NCBI RefSeq assembly: GCF_038069655.2
Contig: NZ_CP150951.2
Span: forward strand, 1,116,001 to 1,180,000
Length of the DNA: 64,000 nucleotides
Source: Yoonia sp. BS5-3
GTDB lineage: Bacteria > Pseudomonadota > Alphaproteobacteria > Rhodobacterales > Rhodobacteraceae
Direction of reading: 5' to 3'
Position 1 is the first letter of the stretch. Each line of letters opens with the position of its first letter. Under the pieces are notes generated by a model. It was given only the letters and a program-made list of their open reading frames with translations. It did no database searches and was not told the DNA's origin. The translations under genes were made by a program, and so were the position numbers. This document shows, piece by piece, positions 1-8,418 of the stretch.

Positions 1-194
1 CGATGTTGATCGATACGGGCACGGATGATCAGTTCGCCGATTTACTGGGCACTGAACATCTGGCCCAGGCGATGGCCGCCCGCCGCCAGGAAGGGCAGAT
101 CAGGCTGCAAAAAGGCTATGACCATTCTTATTTCTTCATCGCCAGCTTTATCGAAGATCATATCGCCTTTCACGCAGAGGCGCTTTACGCATGA
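1..194 (+). CDS. fghA: S-formylglutathione hydrolase, C-terminal fragment (5' end outside window)
   Basis: The reading frame is open from the window edge (codons start at base 3) and gives about 63 C-terminal residues. It shows the family's [12 protein letters not shown] block, which carries the catalytic Asp, and [16 protein letters not shown], which carries the catalytic His; both are typical of esterase-D/S-formylglutathione hydrolase. The family enzyme (about 280 residues) hydrolyses S-formylglutathione to formate and glutathione in cytosolic formaldehyde oxidation. The serine nucleophile lies outside the window. The stop codon overlaps the next ATG (ATGA), so this gene probably leads the run of genes up to about 3150. 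Confidence 0.85.
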   Translation, partial: MLIDTGTDDQFADLLGTEHLAQAMAARRQEGQIRLQKGYDHSYFFIASFIEDHIAFHAEALYA

Positions 195-640
195 TTTATG
201 TCGATGCCGATGCCTGCCCGGTCAAGGCCGAGATCGAACGTGTCGGCACGCGGCATAAGCTGAAAATGTTCATCGTCTCGAACGGCGGCATTCGCCCCTC
301 GCCCAATCCATTTGTGGAAACTGTGGTGGTTCCTGACGGCCCGGATGTGGCCGATATGTGGATCGCAGACCGCGCGACCAAAGGCGATGTTGTCGTCACC
401 GGGGATATCCCGCTGGCCGCCCGCTGTATCGAAAACGGGGCGTTGGTGCTGAAACATAATGGCGAGGCGCTGACCCAAGCCAATATCGGCAATGTGCTGG
501 CCACCCGCGATCTGATGGCCGATATGCGCGCCGCTGATCCGTTTCGGCAGGGCGGCGGCAAACCTTTTGGCAAGGCGGATCGCGCCCGGTTTCTGGACGG
601 TCTGGAACGGGCTGTGCGGACCGCGGCGCGGGCGTTATGA
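191..640 (+). CDS. yaiI: YaiI/YqxD family protein (DUF188, UPF0178)
   Basis: A 149-residue protein opening with [18 protein letters not shown], the hallmark N-terminus of the DUF188/UPF0178 family, a PIN-like fold with acidic residues (D5, D7) near the start. A second conserved block, [17 protein letters not shown], lies around residues 68-84. The length matches the family (about 150). The biochemical role of this family is not established; a nuclease-like fold is the usual suggestion. It starts with an ATGA overlap on the upstream hydrolase and ends with an ATGA overlap on the downstream transporter, so it is translationally coupled on both sides. Confidence 0.88.
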   Translation: MIYVDADACPVKAEIERVGTRHKLKMFIVSNGGIRPSPNPFVETVVVPDGPDVADMWIADRATKGDVVVTGDIPLAARCIENGALVLKHNGEALTQANIGNVLATRDLMADMRAADPFRQGGGKPFGKADRARFLDGLERAVRTAARAL

Positions 641-1587
641 CGCTGTCACCGGCAAAGCTCGGGGCGCTTTGCGCTGCGGTTTCGGTGATGTTCTTTTCGG
701 TCAATGATGTGGCGGTTAAATTCCTCAGCGGCGGGTATGCGCTGCATCAGGTGGTTCTGCTGCGGTCGGTCCTGGGATTGCTGGTGATCATGATCGTGGT
801 CGCGCCCCTGACCGAAGGCTGGGCCATCGCACGCACCAAACGTCTGGGCATGCATATGCTGCGCGGGCTTTGCGTCGTATTTGCGAATATGACATTCTAT
901 CTGGGGCTTGCTGCCATGCCACTGGCAGATGCGGTCGCGATCTTTTTCATCAGTCCTTTGGTCATCACCGTCTTTTCGGTGATCTTTCTGAAAGAAACAG
1001 TAGGGCCCCTGCGCTGGAGCGCGATTGCCGTGGGCTTTGTCGGTGTCGTGATCATGGTCCGCCCGGGCACAGCAGCGTTCCAGATTGCGTCACTTTGGCC
1101 GCTTTTGGCTGCATTTTGCTATGCAGGCATTCATATCATCACCCGCCGCATCGCAGGGACGGAAAGCGCCACGACCATGGTGTTTTACATTCAGATCATG
1201 TTCATCATTGTCAGCATTGGCATCGGGCTGGTCGTCGGCGATGGCCGTTTCGACACCCAATCAGACCCATCACTGTCCTTCCTTCTACGCGCCTGGAGCT
1301 GGCCTTTGCCCGCTGACTATCCCCTGTTTGTTCTGCTGGGCATCGGGATCGGGATTGGCGGCTATCTGATCAGCCAGGCCTACCGCGTCGCCGAGGCCTC
1401 ATTTGTGGCCCCTTTTGAATATCTCGCCCTGCCCATGTCGGTTGTCTGGGGCATGATCCTTTTTGATGAATATCCCAGCCTTTGGGACTATGTCGGCATG
1501 GGGCTGATCCTCGGGGCGGGGCTTTTTGTGGTCTGGCGTGAGGCGCGCCAGAAAGATGCAACTTTACAGGACCCGGCCCCCGGTTAG
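637..1587 (+). CDS. DMT-superfamily transporter (EamA family)
   Basis: A 316-residue, very hydrophobic protein with about ten predicted membrane segments and the two-fold EamA repeat. It begins [23 protein letters not shown] and has a second half with [16 protein letters not shown], the usual end of EamA proteins. Family members export or import small metabolites across the inner membrane; the substrate cannot be read from sequence. The start overlaps the preceding stop (ATGA). It is one of three DMT transporters in the window (others at 21658 and 56320). Confidence 0.85.
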   Translation: MTLSPAKLGALCAAVSVMFFSVNDVAVKFLSGGYALHQVVLLRSVLGLLVIMIVVAPLTEGWAIARTKRLGMHMLRGLCVVFANMTFYLGLAAMPLADAVAIFFISPLVITVFSVIFLKETVGPLRWSAIAVGFVGVVIMVRPGTAAFQIASLWPLLAAFCYAGIHIITRRIAGTESATTMVFYIQIMFIIVSIGIGLVVGDGRFDTQSDPSLSFLLRAWSWPLPADYPLFVLLGIGIGIGGYLISQAYRVAEASFVAPFEYLALPMSVVWGMILFDEYPSLWDYVGMGLILGAGLFVVWREARQKDATLQDPAPG

Positions 1588-1618
1588 GCTAGGGTTGAAC
1601 AGCAAAAGGAAGCGACAC

Positions 1619-2242
1619 GTGACGCAGGTTCAGGCAGTGGTTTTTGATATCGGGAATGTCCTGATCGAATGGCAACCCGAGCGGTTCTATGACGCAGTGA
1701 TTGGGCCGGCGCGCCGGAAAGAAATGTTTGGAGCCATTGATCTGCATGGCATCAATGATCAGGTTGATCGCGGCGCCAATTTCCGCGACACGATCTATGC
1801 CGCCGCCGAAGCCAATCCCGCATGGCGCGATGAGGTCCAGATGTGGCATGACCGCTGGATCGAAATGGCCGCCCCCGCGATTGACCATTCTGTGCGCTTG
1901 CTGCGCGCATTGCGGGCGGCGGATGTCCCGGTTTTTGCCCTGACCAATTTCGGCATCCAGACATTTGAAATCGCCGAGCCGGTCTACCCGTTCCTTAAGG
2001 AATTCGACCGCCGCTATATCTCGGGCCATATGGGTGTGATCAAACCCGAACACAGCATTTATGAGATGGTCGAGGCCGATTGCGGCGTCGATCCTGCCGC
2101 CCTTCTTTTCACAGATGACCGGATCGATAATATCAGCATTGCCGATGAACGAGGCTGGCAAACCCATCTGTTTGAAGGATCGCAAGGCTGGGCTGACCGG
2201 CTGGTAAAAGCAGGCGTTTTGACCGCAGAAGCCGCCAAATGA
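1619..2242 (+). CDS. HAD-superfamily hydrolase (HAD-IA type)
   Basis: A 207-residue HAD hydrolase. The GTG at 1619 is chosen because an AAGGAA Shine-Dalgarno lies just upstream and the protein then begins VTQVQAVVFDIGNVLIEW; the longer ATG-initiated frame (1526) would run through the upstream transporter gene. Motif I is FDIGNVL, with Gly at the second-Asp position as in YihX-like sugar phosphatases. Motif II is ALTNFG, motif III contains K in GVIKPE, and motif IV is LFTDDRIDN. A phosphatase on a small phosphorylated metabolite is likely; a haloacid dehalogenase is the alternative. It overlaps the next gene by ATGA. Confidence 0.82.
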   Translation: MTQVQAVVFDIGNVLIEWQPERFYDAVIGPARRKEMFGAIDLHGINDQVDRGANFRDTIYAAAEANPAWRDEVQMWHDRWIEMAAPAIDHSVRLLRALRAADVPVFALTNFGIQTFEIAEPVYPFLKEFDRRYISGHMGVIKPEHSIYEMVEADCGVDPAALLFTDDRIDNISIADERGWQTHLFEGSQGWADRLVKAGVLTAEAAK

Positions 2243-3153
2243 CGGTGATGATCCCCTTTGCCGAGGGCGAGCGGCATCTGGACTGGCTGGGCCTGACCGA
2301 TGCGCTGGCCGCCGGACATGATTTGCCCCCTGCAGAGGTGGCTGATGTCTTTCTTTATGAAGGCGACAATACGCTGCTAAACCGCTCTGCCTGGATCCCG
2401 GGTATGGGTCTTGCAGTCAAATGCGCCACGATCTTTCCCGGCAACCGCGCCCAAAACGAACCTGCGATTGGCGGTGCGGTAAACCTGTTTTCCGGGCAAA
2501 ATGGCGCGCTTGAAGCGATTATTGATTTTCATCTGGTAACCAAGTGGAAGACAGCCGGGGACAGCTTGCTTGCCGCGCGGCGTTTGGCACGGCCGGACAG
2601 CCGTAACATCCTGATCGTTGGGGCGGGCACTGTGGCTCATTCGCTGCTGGATGCCTATCAAGCCGCCTTTCCACAGGCCCAATTCACCATCTGGAACCGC
2701 TCACCCGGCGGGGCTGAGGCTTTTCAAACGACCCATCCACATGTCGCGATTGCTGCCGATCTGCAAAAGGCAGTTTCACAGGCCGATATTGTCACCTGCG
2801 CCACCATGTCCACAGATCCCTTGATCATGGGCGCATGGTTGCAGCCCGGGCAACATATTGATCTTATTGGCGCTTATCGCCCCGACATGCGCGAAACCGA
2901 TGATGATGCCCTGCGCCGGGGCCGGATTTTTGTGGATAGCCGCGAGACCACAATCAACCATATCGGCGAGCTGAAAATACCGATCTCTGCGGGCGCCATC
3001 GCCGAGACCGATATTGTTGCTGATTTTTACACGCTTGACCGTTTTGCCCGGCAAAGTGATACAGAGATCACAATTTTCAAGAATGGTGGTGGGGCACATC
3101 TTGATCTGATGACCAGTCGATACATCCTATCGCACTGGCAACAGGAGGGGTGA
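2239..3153 (+). CDS. ornithine cyclodeaminase / mu-crystallin family protein
   Basis: A 304-residue protein of the NAD(P)-binding ornithine cyclodeaminase/mu-crystallin family. It has the substrate-lysine region GLAVKCATIFPGN (about residues 54-66), a KWKTAGDSLLAAR block and the Rossmann glycine motif ILIVGAGTVAHSLLDAY (about 120-136). Relatives are ornithine or alanine cyclising enzymes and ketimine reductases, so the exact reaction is uncertain. It starts by ATGA overlap with the HAD gene and ends 36 bp before the next gene. Confidence 0.85.
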   Translation: MTVMIPFAEGERHLDWLGLTDALAAGHDLPPAEVADVFLYEGDNTLLNRSAWIPGMGLAVKCATIFPGNRAQNEPAIGGAVNLFSGQNGALEAIIDFHLVTKWKTAGDSLLAARRLARPDSRNILIVGAGTVAHSLLDAYQAAFPQAQFTIWNRSPGGAEAFQTTHPHVAIAADLQKAVSQADIVTCATMSTDPLIMGAWLQPGQHIDLIGAYRPDMRETDDDALRRGRIFVDSRETTINHIGELKIPISAGAIAETDIVADFYTLDRFARQSDTEITIFKNGGGAHLDLMTSRYILSHWQQEG

Positions 3154-3189
3154 GTCCACGCATCGCGCATCAGAAGGGGCGCATTTGGG

Positions 3190-4110
3190 ATGTGGTTTTG
3201 GGGTTTTTTGCTGATCGTTTTGCTGGTGGCTTTCGCCCCGGCGATTATAGAGCGTTTGCGCCAAACCATTGGCCCCAAACAACGCGCGGGTGCTGATGGC
3301 GACTTTGCGCAGCTGTCACAAGGGATCACGCATTATAAATGGGTTGGCCCGGTGCGCGGCCCCGTTGCGGTTCTGATCCACGGGCTGACATCCCCGTCAA
3401 TTGCGCTGGAAGGCGTCGCGGAGGGGCTAGGAAAACGCGGTTACCGCGTGCTGACCTATGATCTTTACGGGCGCGGTTTGTCGGACGCCGCGCCTGGGCT
3501 GCAAGACCGTGCCTTCTTTTTGCGGCAGTTGACGGATCTGCTGGATCATCTGGGCCTGACAGAGGAAATCACCTGCGTCGGGTATTCCATGGGCGGCGCC
3601 ATCGCGACAGCCTTTGCCGCCCAAAGCCCGCATCGCATCAATCGTGTGATCCTGTTTGCAACTGCCGGTGTTGAAACAGTGGAAAGCGACTTTTCCAAAT
3701 TTTGCCGCAACACGCCTGTCTTGGGCGATTGGGTTTATGGTTTGGTCGCACGCGGCCGCATCCTGGGCCAGATCCCCACTGATTCAGCCAACCCCTATGT
3801 CGAACGGGTCCTGGATGCCCAGCGACAAGAGCTAAAACGCCAAGGCTATTTGCCAGCAGTTTTGTCGAGCCGCCGCGGCATGCTGGCTGAAAGCATGGAA
3901 AAAGATCACCGTAAACTTGGGCGCGAAGATGTGCCCGTTGTGGCGATCTGGGCCGAACAGGATGAGGTGATCCCGATCTCGGCCCTGGGCACGCTGGCCC
4001 AGTGGAACAGGTTGGCCCGCCAGGAAGTGGTCGCAAAAGCAGATCACGCCGTGCCCTATACCCATCCGCAAGAACTGTTGGATGCGGTGGCCAACGCGAT
4101 GCGTGATTGA
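3190..4110 (+). CDS. alpha/beta-fold hydrolase with N-terminal membrane anchor
   Basis: A 306-residue protein with one hydrophobic N-terminal segment (residues 2-20), then an alpha/beta-hydrolase domain: oxyanion-hole HGLTSPS (about 64-70), nucleophile elbow GYSMGG with S133, an acidic candidate in WAEQDEVIP and the catalytic His in KADHAVPY near the C-terminus. It is probably a membrane-tethered esterase or lipase of unknown substrate. It is the last plus-strand gene before the convergent ynj operon, with a 26-bp gap between stops and no obvious terminator. Confidence 0.82.
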   Translation: MWFWGFLLIVLLVAFAPAIIERLRQTIGPKQRAGADGDFAQLSQGITHYKWVGPVRGPVAVLIHGLTSPSIALEGVAEGLGKRGYRVLTYDLYGRGLSDAAPGLQDRAFFLRQLTDLLDHLGLTEEITCVGYSMGGAIATAFAAQSPHRINRVILFATAGVETVESDFSKFCRNTPVLGDWVYGLVARGRILGQIPTDSANPYVERVLDAQRQELKRQGYLPAVLSSRRGMLAESMEKDHRKLGREDVPVVAIWAEQDEVIPISALGTLAQWNRLARQEVVAKADHAVPYTHPQELLDAVANAMRD

Positions 4111-4136
4111 CCACGCGCTTTGCACGAAACAGGTAA

Positions 4137-4784
4137 TTAAGTTTCGGTCTGCGCGCCCAATGTCACCACATGCCCGCCAGCAGCCTGCGCATCTTCGGCG
4201 TCATGCGTCACCATCAAAACCGGCAGCTGACGCGCCCTTGCACGGTCAAACACCATCTCGCGCACTTGGGCGCGCAACGCGGCATCAAGACGCGAAAAAG
4301 GCTCGTCCAACAGCAATGCGCAGGGCTCGGACAGCAGCATCCGCATCAAGGCCACCCGCGCCTTCTGCCCCCCTGACAGCGTCGCCGGATCGCGGTTTTC
4401 AAAGCCGCTCAGCCCGACCTCATCCAGCGCTTCGGCTATTTTGGCTGACCGCTCAGCCGCCGTCCCACCCGGTTTCAAACCAAAAGCAAGATTGGCCCCC
4501 ACCGACAAATGCGGGAACAGCAGATCATCCTGAAACAAGATACCGACCCGCCGCCGATGCGGCGGGGCCTGCGTGATGTCTCGGCCATCCAGCCATACTG
4601 TGCCTTTGGCCCGGAAATCAGCGGGTAAGGTGCCTGTAATGAACGCAAGCAACGTTGATTTACCAACGCCGGACGGACCCATCAGGGTCAGGGCTTCGCC
4701 AGAGCCAACATCATGCGAGATCGACAAAAGCGGCGCGCCGCCTTTGGAAATTGTCACGTCCCGCAGGGACAGCCCCCTATCCAT
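4137..4784 (-). CDS. ynjD: ABC transporter ATP-binding protein, YnjD-like
   Basis: A 215-residue ATPase with Walker A GPSGVGKS (36-43), signature LSGGQ (136-140), Walker B LLLDEP (157-162) and switch His in VTHDAED. It lacks a C-terminal regulatory domain. Its match to E. coli YnjD rests on the neighbouring YnjC-, YnjB- and YnjF-like genes rather than on the ATPase alone; ThiQ-like ATPases are the closest alternative. The ATG overlaps the end of ynjC by 8 bp. It would energise import by the YnjC permease; the substrate of this system is not known to me. Confidence 0.8.
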   Translation of the reverse strand: MDRGLSLRDVTISKGGAPLLSISHDVGSGEALTLMGPSGVGKSTLLAFITGTLPADFRAKGTVWLDGRDITQAPPHRRRVGILFQDDLLFPHLSVGANLAFGLKPGGTAAERSAKIAEALDEVGLSGFENRDPATLSGGQKARVALMRMLLSEPCALLLDEPFSRLDAALRAQVREMVFDRARARQLPVLMVTHDAEDAQAAGGHVVTLGAQTET

Positions 4785-6483
4785 GTCGTAACCCTTTTCT
4801 GTTTCGCCAGACCAAAGCTGGGATCAGCAATGCCAGCATGAACGGGACCAGCGCGGCCCCTGTTTGCATCAGCCCATAGACGGCGATCGCCCGGCGGTCA
4901 CCGCCCGAGGCCAGCGCCACCGCTTCGGTCGTCAATGTCACAACGCGCCCTCCACCGATCAGCAAGGTCGGCAAATATTGCCCCACCGATACGGCCAAAC
5001 CAACCGCCAGCGCGGTCAGGATTGGCCGTAAAAGCATAGGAAGCCGAACCCGCCAGAGCACTCCGTTCGGACTCGCACCCAAGGCGGCGGCAATCGTGCC
5101 GGTTCGGCTGTCCCAGGCCCGAAATGGATCGGCCAGGGACAAGAAAACGTAAGGCAACACAAAGACCAGATGGGCCAGCATCACAGGCAATCGGCCCTCA
5201 TCGGCCCCAAGGTTCAGCATGAGCGTTTGCAAGCCCGGCAAAAAGGCCGTCTGCGGGATCAAGAGTGGAAGATAGAGCAGCCAGACCGCCCGTTGGCTGA
5301 ACGACAAACCATAGCGATATTCGGCCTCCAGACAGCCGATGGTCAGGATCAACGCCACCAAGGCCGCCGTGACAGCGATGAGCGCTGTTTCCAGCAAAGC
5401 ATCCATCGTGCCCGGGCCAAAACGCATCCAGTTTCGCAAGGTCAGCCCGTCGGGCAGTGCATCGGGAAACCCCCAAAACCCGGCAAAAGACCAGATGATC
5501 AAAACCACCAGGCCCAGCAACACCGCAATGGCCGAGCCCGCCCCGGCGCCAAGCGCTAAACGGGCGACCAAAGGATCAAAGCGGCCACGCGCGCCGCGCG
5601 CGACCCAGCGTTTGCCCAGCGCTGCGATTGCAACTTCGCCCATTCGCCAAAAGACAAGCGCGCCGATGACCAAGGCAAGCTGCAACAAAGCGGCGGCGGC
5701 GGCCTCAAGCCGCATGGCAAGGTCGGGGTCAGACATCAATTTGACGATCTGAACCGATAGCGGTGGCGGTGTGTTCGGCCCCAGAATAACCGCGACATCC
5801 ACAACGGACATCGAGTAGGCCAGCACCACATAAACGGGTGGTCTGATCTGCGCATAAACACGCGGCAGCACGGTTTTCAGCCAACCAGTCACCCGCCCAT
5901 AGCCCAGCGCCTGCGCGATGGTCACGCTGCGCCGGCCGTCCGCCTGCCCGAGGGCGGCAAGCGTGATCAACAGCAAAAACGGGACTTCCTTGATGATCAG
6001 CCCCGCTGTCATCGTCAGGCCCCAGCTGTCCTGAATGATCAAAACATCAGGTGGTCTGTCCCAACCGGTCACACCAGGTGAAACAAGCCGCGACAACCAG
6101 CCCGATGGGGCAATCAGAAAGGCCAACCCAAAGGCAGCGGCGGCATGCGGCACCGACAGCAGCGGCGACAAAAGGCGTTCCACCGCATGAAAGGCACGGG
6201 TGCCAGACCAACCGGCGGTCAGCAACACAACGATCAAAAGCGAAATTGACGTGGCCAGCAGACCAGTTGTCACCGACAAAATCATTGCTCGGGGCAAACC
6301 GCCCCAGGTCAAAAGATCCCGGAAAGGATCAAGCGAAGGTCCGGTAAGCCCCGCCGCCGGAAGATGCCCGAATGCGGGCAAGACCGTGCCCAGCAGACCT
6401 GCGACCACCGGCCCCAACATTGCAAGCAATGTCAGGATCGGCAGGAACGGCAAGGCGCGGCGGCGTGTCACCGAAACAGACAC
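4777..6483 (-). CDS. ynjC: ABC transporter permease, YnjC-like (double-length)
   Basis: About 568 residues with two tandem binding-protein-dependent permease halves and roughly 12 membrane segments, as in YnjC/ThiP-type permeases that serve both membrane positions. The GTG at 6483 sits two bases after the ynjB stop and gives VSVSVTRRRALPFLPILT. An ATG at 6516 inside the end of ynjB would add 11 residues; neither start has a strong Shine-Dalgarno. EAA-type coupling loops are visible (for example around GYGRVTGWLKTVLPR). Operon position between YnjB-like and YnjD-like genes supports the name. Confidence 0.8.
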   Translation of the reverse strand: MSVSVTRRRALPFLPILTLLAMLGPVVAGLLGTVLPAFGHLPAAGLTGPSLDPFRDLLTWGGLPRAMILSVTTGLLATSISLLIVVLLTAGWSGTRAFHAVERLLSPLLSVPHAAAAFGLAFLIAPSGWLSRLVSPGVTGWDRPPDVLIIQDSWGLTMTAGLIIKEVPFLLLITLAALGQADGRRSVTIAQALGYGRVTGWLKTVLPRVYAQIRPPVYVVLAYSMSVVDVAVILGPNTPPPLSVQIVKLMSDPDLAMRLEAAAAALLQLALVIGALVFWRMGEVAIAALGKRWVARGARGRFDPLVARLALGAGAGSAIAVLLGLVVLIIWSFAGFWGFPDALPDGLTLRNWMRFGPGTMDALLETALIAVTAALVALILTIGCLEAEYRYGLSFSQRAVWLLYLPLLIPQTAFLPGLQTLMLNLGADEGRLPVMLAHLVFVLPYVFLSLADPFRAWDSRTGTIAAALGASPNGVLWRVRLPMLLRPILTALAVGLAVSVGQYLPTLLIGGGRVVTLTTEAVALASGGDRRAIAVYGLMQTGAALVPFMLALLIPALVWRNRKGLRHG

Positions 6484-6485
6484 GT

Positions 6486-7685
6486 TTACTGGGCAACACC
6501 GTAACGTTGCATCCAATCATCGGCGATCCGTGTCATCCAGCTTGGGTGCGGTTCGGCCTGAACGCTGCCCAATTCGGCAGGCGACAATGTCGCAACACCC
6601 AGCTCAAGCGCATCAAAGGCGGCGCGGTCCTCGGCAGGTAAGGCATCCATGTTCAAAACAGTGCCATAGCCCAGAATTTCAGGGTCTTGGGCGCGGGCCT
6701 GTGCCTCGGGTGACATCAGGAAATTGGCGACGACCATCGCACCTGCGGTCGATCCTGAATTGTAAGGAATCGCCACGAATGAGGCGTTGCCGATCGTCCC
6801 TTTGTCCAAAACAAATGTCCGTACAGACGGTGGCAGCTGGTTATTGGCAATGGCCGCAGTGGCTTCGCCCGGACTAAAGGAAATGGCCAGATCGACCTCA
6901 CCATCGGCGATCAGCTGCAATTGCGCAGGGCCGGTTGCCGGGTAGGCGCGCCCTTCGCGCCAAAGCGTCGGTGTCAGATCGTCCAGAAATGCCCATAGCG
7001 GCGCGGTGACCGCATCGTAGTTGTCATCTGTGGCGGGCGCGGCCAGAACAGATGGATCATCCAGCAAATCGACCAAAGCCTGCTTTAGAAATGTCGTTCC
7101 CAGAAAATCCGGTGGCTGCGGATAGGTGAAACGGCCCGGATTGGCCGCTGACCAATCCAAGATGGCGTTCATCGATCCCAAAGGCGCGGCCAAATCGGAT
7201 GTGTCATGAATGAACACGACCTGCGCCATCGCCCATGGGCTTTCATAACCTTCAACCGGCACAGTAAAATCTGTTTGCACGGTTTTGCCTTCCGCATCCA
7301 CGAAAGCCCAGTTTGGCAACTGTTCAGCATAAGGACCAAAGAGCAGATCAGCCTCTTTCATCGCGGCGAAATTGGCGCCGTTGATCCAGATCATGTCGAT
7401 CGCGCCGTCTTCATCCTCGCCGGCTTGCTTTTCTGACAGAACGCGGGTCACGGCATCTGCCGTATCGGTCAGTTTGACATGCTCAAGGGTCACGCCGTAA
7501 TCTGCGGCGACACGGTCACCAACCCACGCGATAAAGTCATTGGTTGTGGTCGACCCGCCCCAGGCGTTCCAATAAACGGTTTGACCCTCAGCCTCGGCGA
7601 TGACTGCGTCCCAATCGGCAGGGTCGGCATCAGCAAGCGCAGAGACTGGGGCCAGCATGGCGGCCAGAACGGCAAGATGTTTCAT
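6486..7685 (-). CDS. ynjB: ABC transporter substrate-binding protein, YnjB-like
   Basis: A 399-residue periplasmic protein. The start at 7685 gives MKHLAVLAAMLAPVSALADA, a clean signal peptide with an AxA-type cleavage site, and has an AAAGGA Shine-Dalgarno just upstream; the frame is open further 5' but that part overlaps ynjF. The mature protein begins with WDAVIAEAEGQTVYWNAWGG and contains the DMIWINGANF and FTYPQPPDFLGTTFLKQAL blocks typical of YnjB (COG4134) binding proteins. It presumably delivers its ligand to YnjC; ligand unknown. Confidence 0.82.
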   Translation of the reverse strand: MKHLAVLAAMLAPVSALADADPADWDAVIAEAEGQTVYWNAWGGSTTTNDFIAWVGDRVAADYGVTLEHVKLTDTADAVTRVLSEKQAGEDEDGAIDMIWINGANFAAMKEADLLFGPYAEQLPNWAFVDAEGKTVQTDFTVPVEGYESPWAMAQVVFIHDTSDLAAPLGSMNAILDWSAANPGRFTYPQPPDFLGTTFLKQALVDLLDDPSVLAAPATDDNYDAVTAPLWAFLDDLTPTLWREGRAYPATGPAQLQLIADGEVDLAISFSPGEATAAIANNQLPPSVRTFVLDKGTIGNASFVAIPYNSGSTAGAMVVANFLMSPEAQARAQDPEILGYGTVLNMDALPAEDRAAFDALELGVATLSPAELGSVQAEPHPSWMTRIADDWMQRYGVAQ

Positions 7686-7696
7686 GTCGTAGTCCT

Positions 7697-8305
7697 TTAT
7701 GACGTGTAGATTTGTTTCGCGGCATAAATCCGCAAGGTGGCGGTCGCAAAGCACAAGGCCCCAAAGGCCCAGGCAAAAATGGGAAAATAGGCGGGCAAAA
7801 GACACAGGATGACAAAGAAGATGATCGTCTCTGTGCCCTCTAACAGGCCATTTGAATAATAAAGCGATTTCTGACCTTGCGCGTCGGTCTTATGCCCATG
7901 TTTCTCAGCCAGAATAGCGTAGCCGAGGAAACTGGTCCCGTTGAAATAAAATGACGCCAGCAGAAATGCCCCTGCCGCCCCATTGGTGGCCGGATCATTC
8001 AGCACAAATGCCATCGGGATTGCCCCGTAGAACAAAAAATCAACGGCAATATCCAGATATCCGCCGAAATCAGTCTTACGCGTGGCCCGCGCAACGGCCC
8101 CGTCCAGCCCATCAGCGATCCGGCTGGCCAAAAGCGGGATAAGCGCCCAAAAAGGCGCGCCCAGCCCAATCATCAGTGCAGCGATCAATCCCAGCCCCAG
8201 CCCAATCAATGTCACACCGTCGGCCGTAAACCCTTGCGCAGCAAGCGTTTGCCCGATCCGGTTCAGGGGCGGATCAATGATCTGACGGGCGTGGCGATCA
8301 AGCAT
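7697..8305 (-). CDS. ynjF: CDP-alcohol phosphatidyltransferase, YnjF-like
   Basis: A 202-residue membrane protein with the CDP-alcohol phosphotransferase signature: DGLDGAVARATRKTDFGG followed by YLDIAVDF (about residues 63-88). These supply the metal-binding aspartates. Several membrane segments flank it. Family members swap CMP of a CDP-lipid or CDP-alcohol for another alcohol, as in phospholipid synthesis. The stop codon lies within the ynjB Shine-Dalgarno region, so it is the first gene of a four-gene operon. E. coli also carries ynjF beside ynjBCD, which supports orthology. Confidence 0.83.
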   Translation of the reverse strand: MLDRHARQIIDPPLNRIGQTLAAQGFTADGVTLIGLGLGLIAALMIGLGAPFWALIPLLASRIADGLDGAVARATRKTDFGGYLDIAVDFLFYGAIPMAFVLNDPATNGAAGAFLLASFYFNGTSFLGYAILAEKHGHKTDAQGQKSLYYSNGLLEGTETIIFFVILCLLPAYFPIFAWAFGALCFATATLRIYAAKQIYTS

Positions 8306-8418
8306 GCAACTGGTCCTAACGTTTGCGCGTTTGTGACCTAAGCTGTGCTTTGACGCAATCTGACTGACAGGAATGTGAGGTTGCGGACCGCAATTGACAC
8401 ATTTGCCAGGTACGGGCC

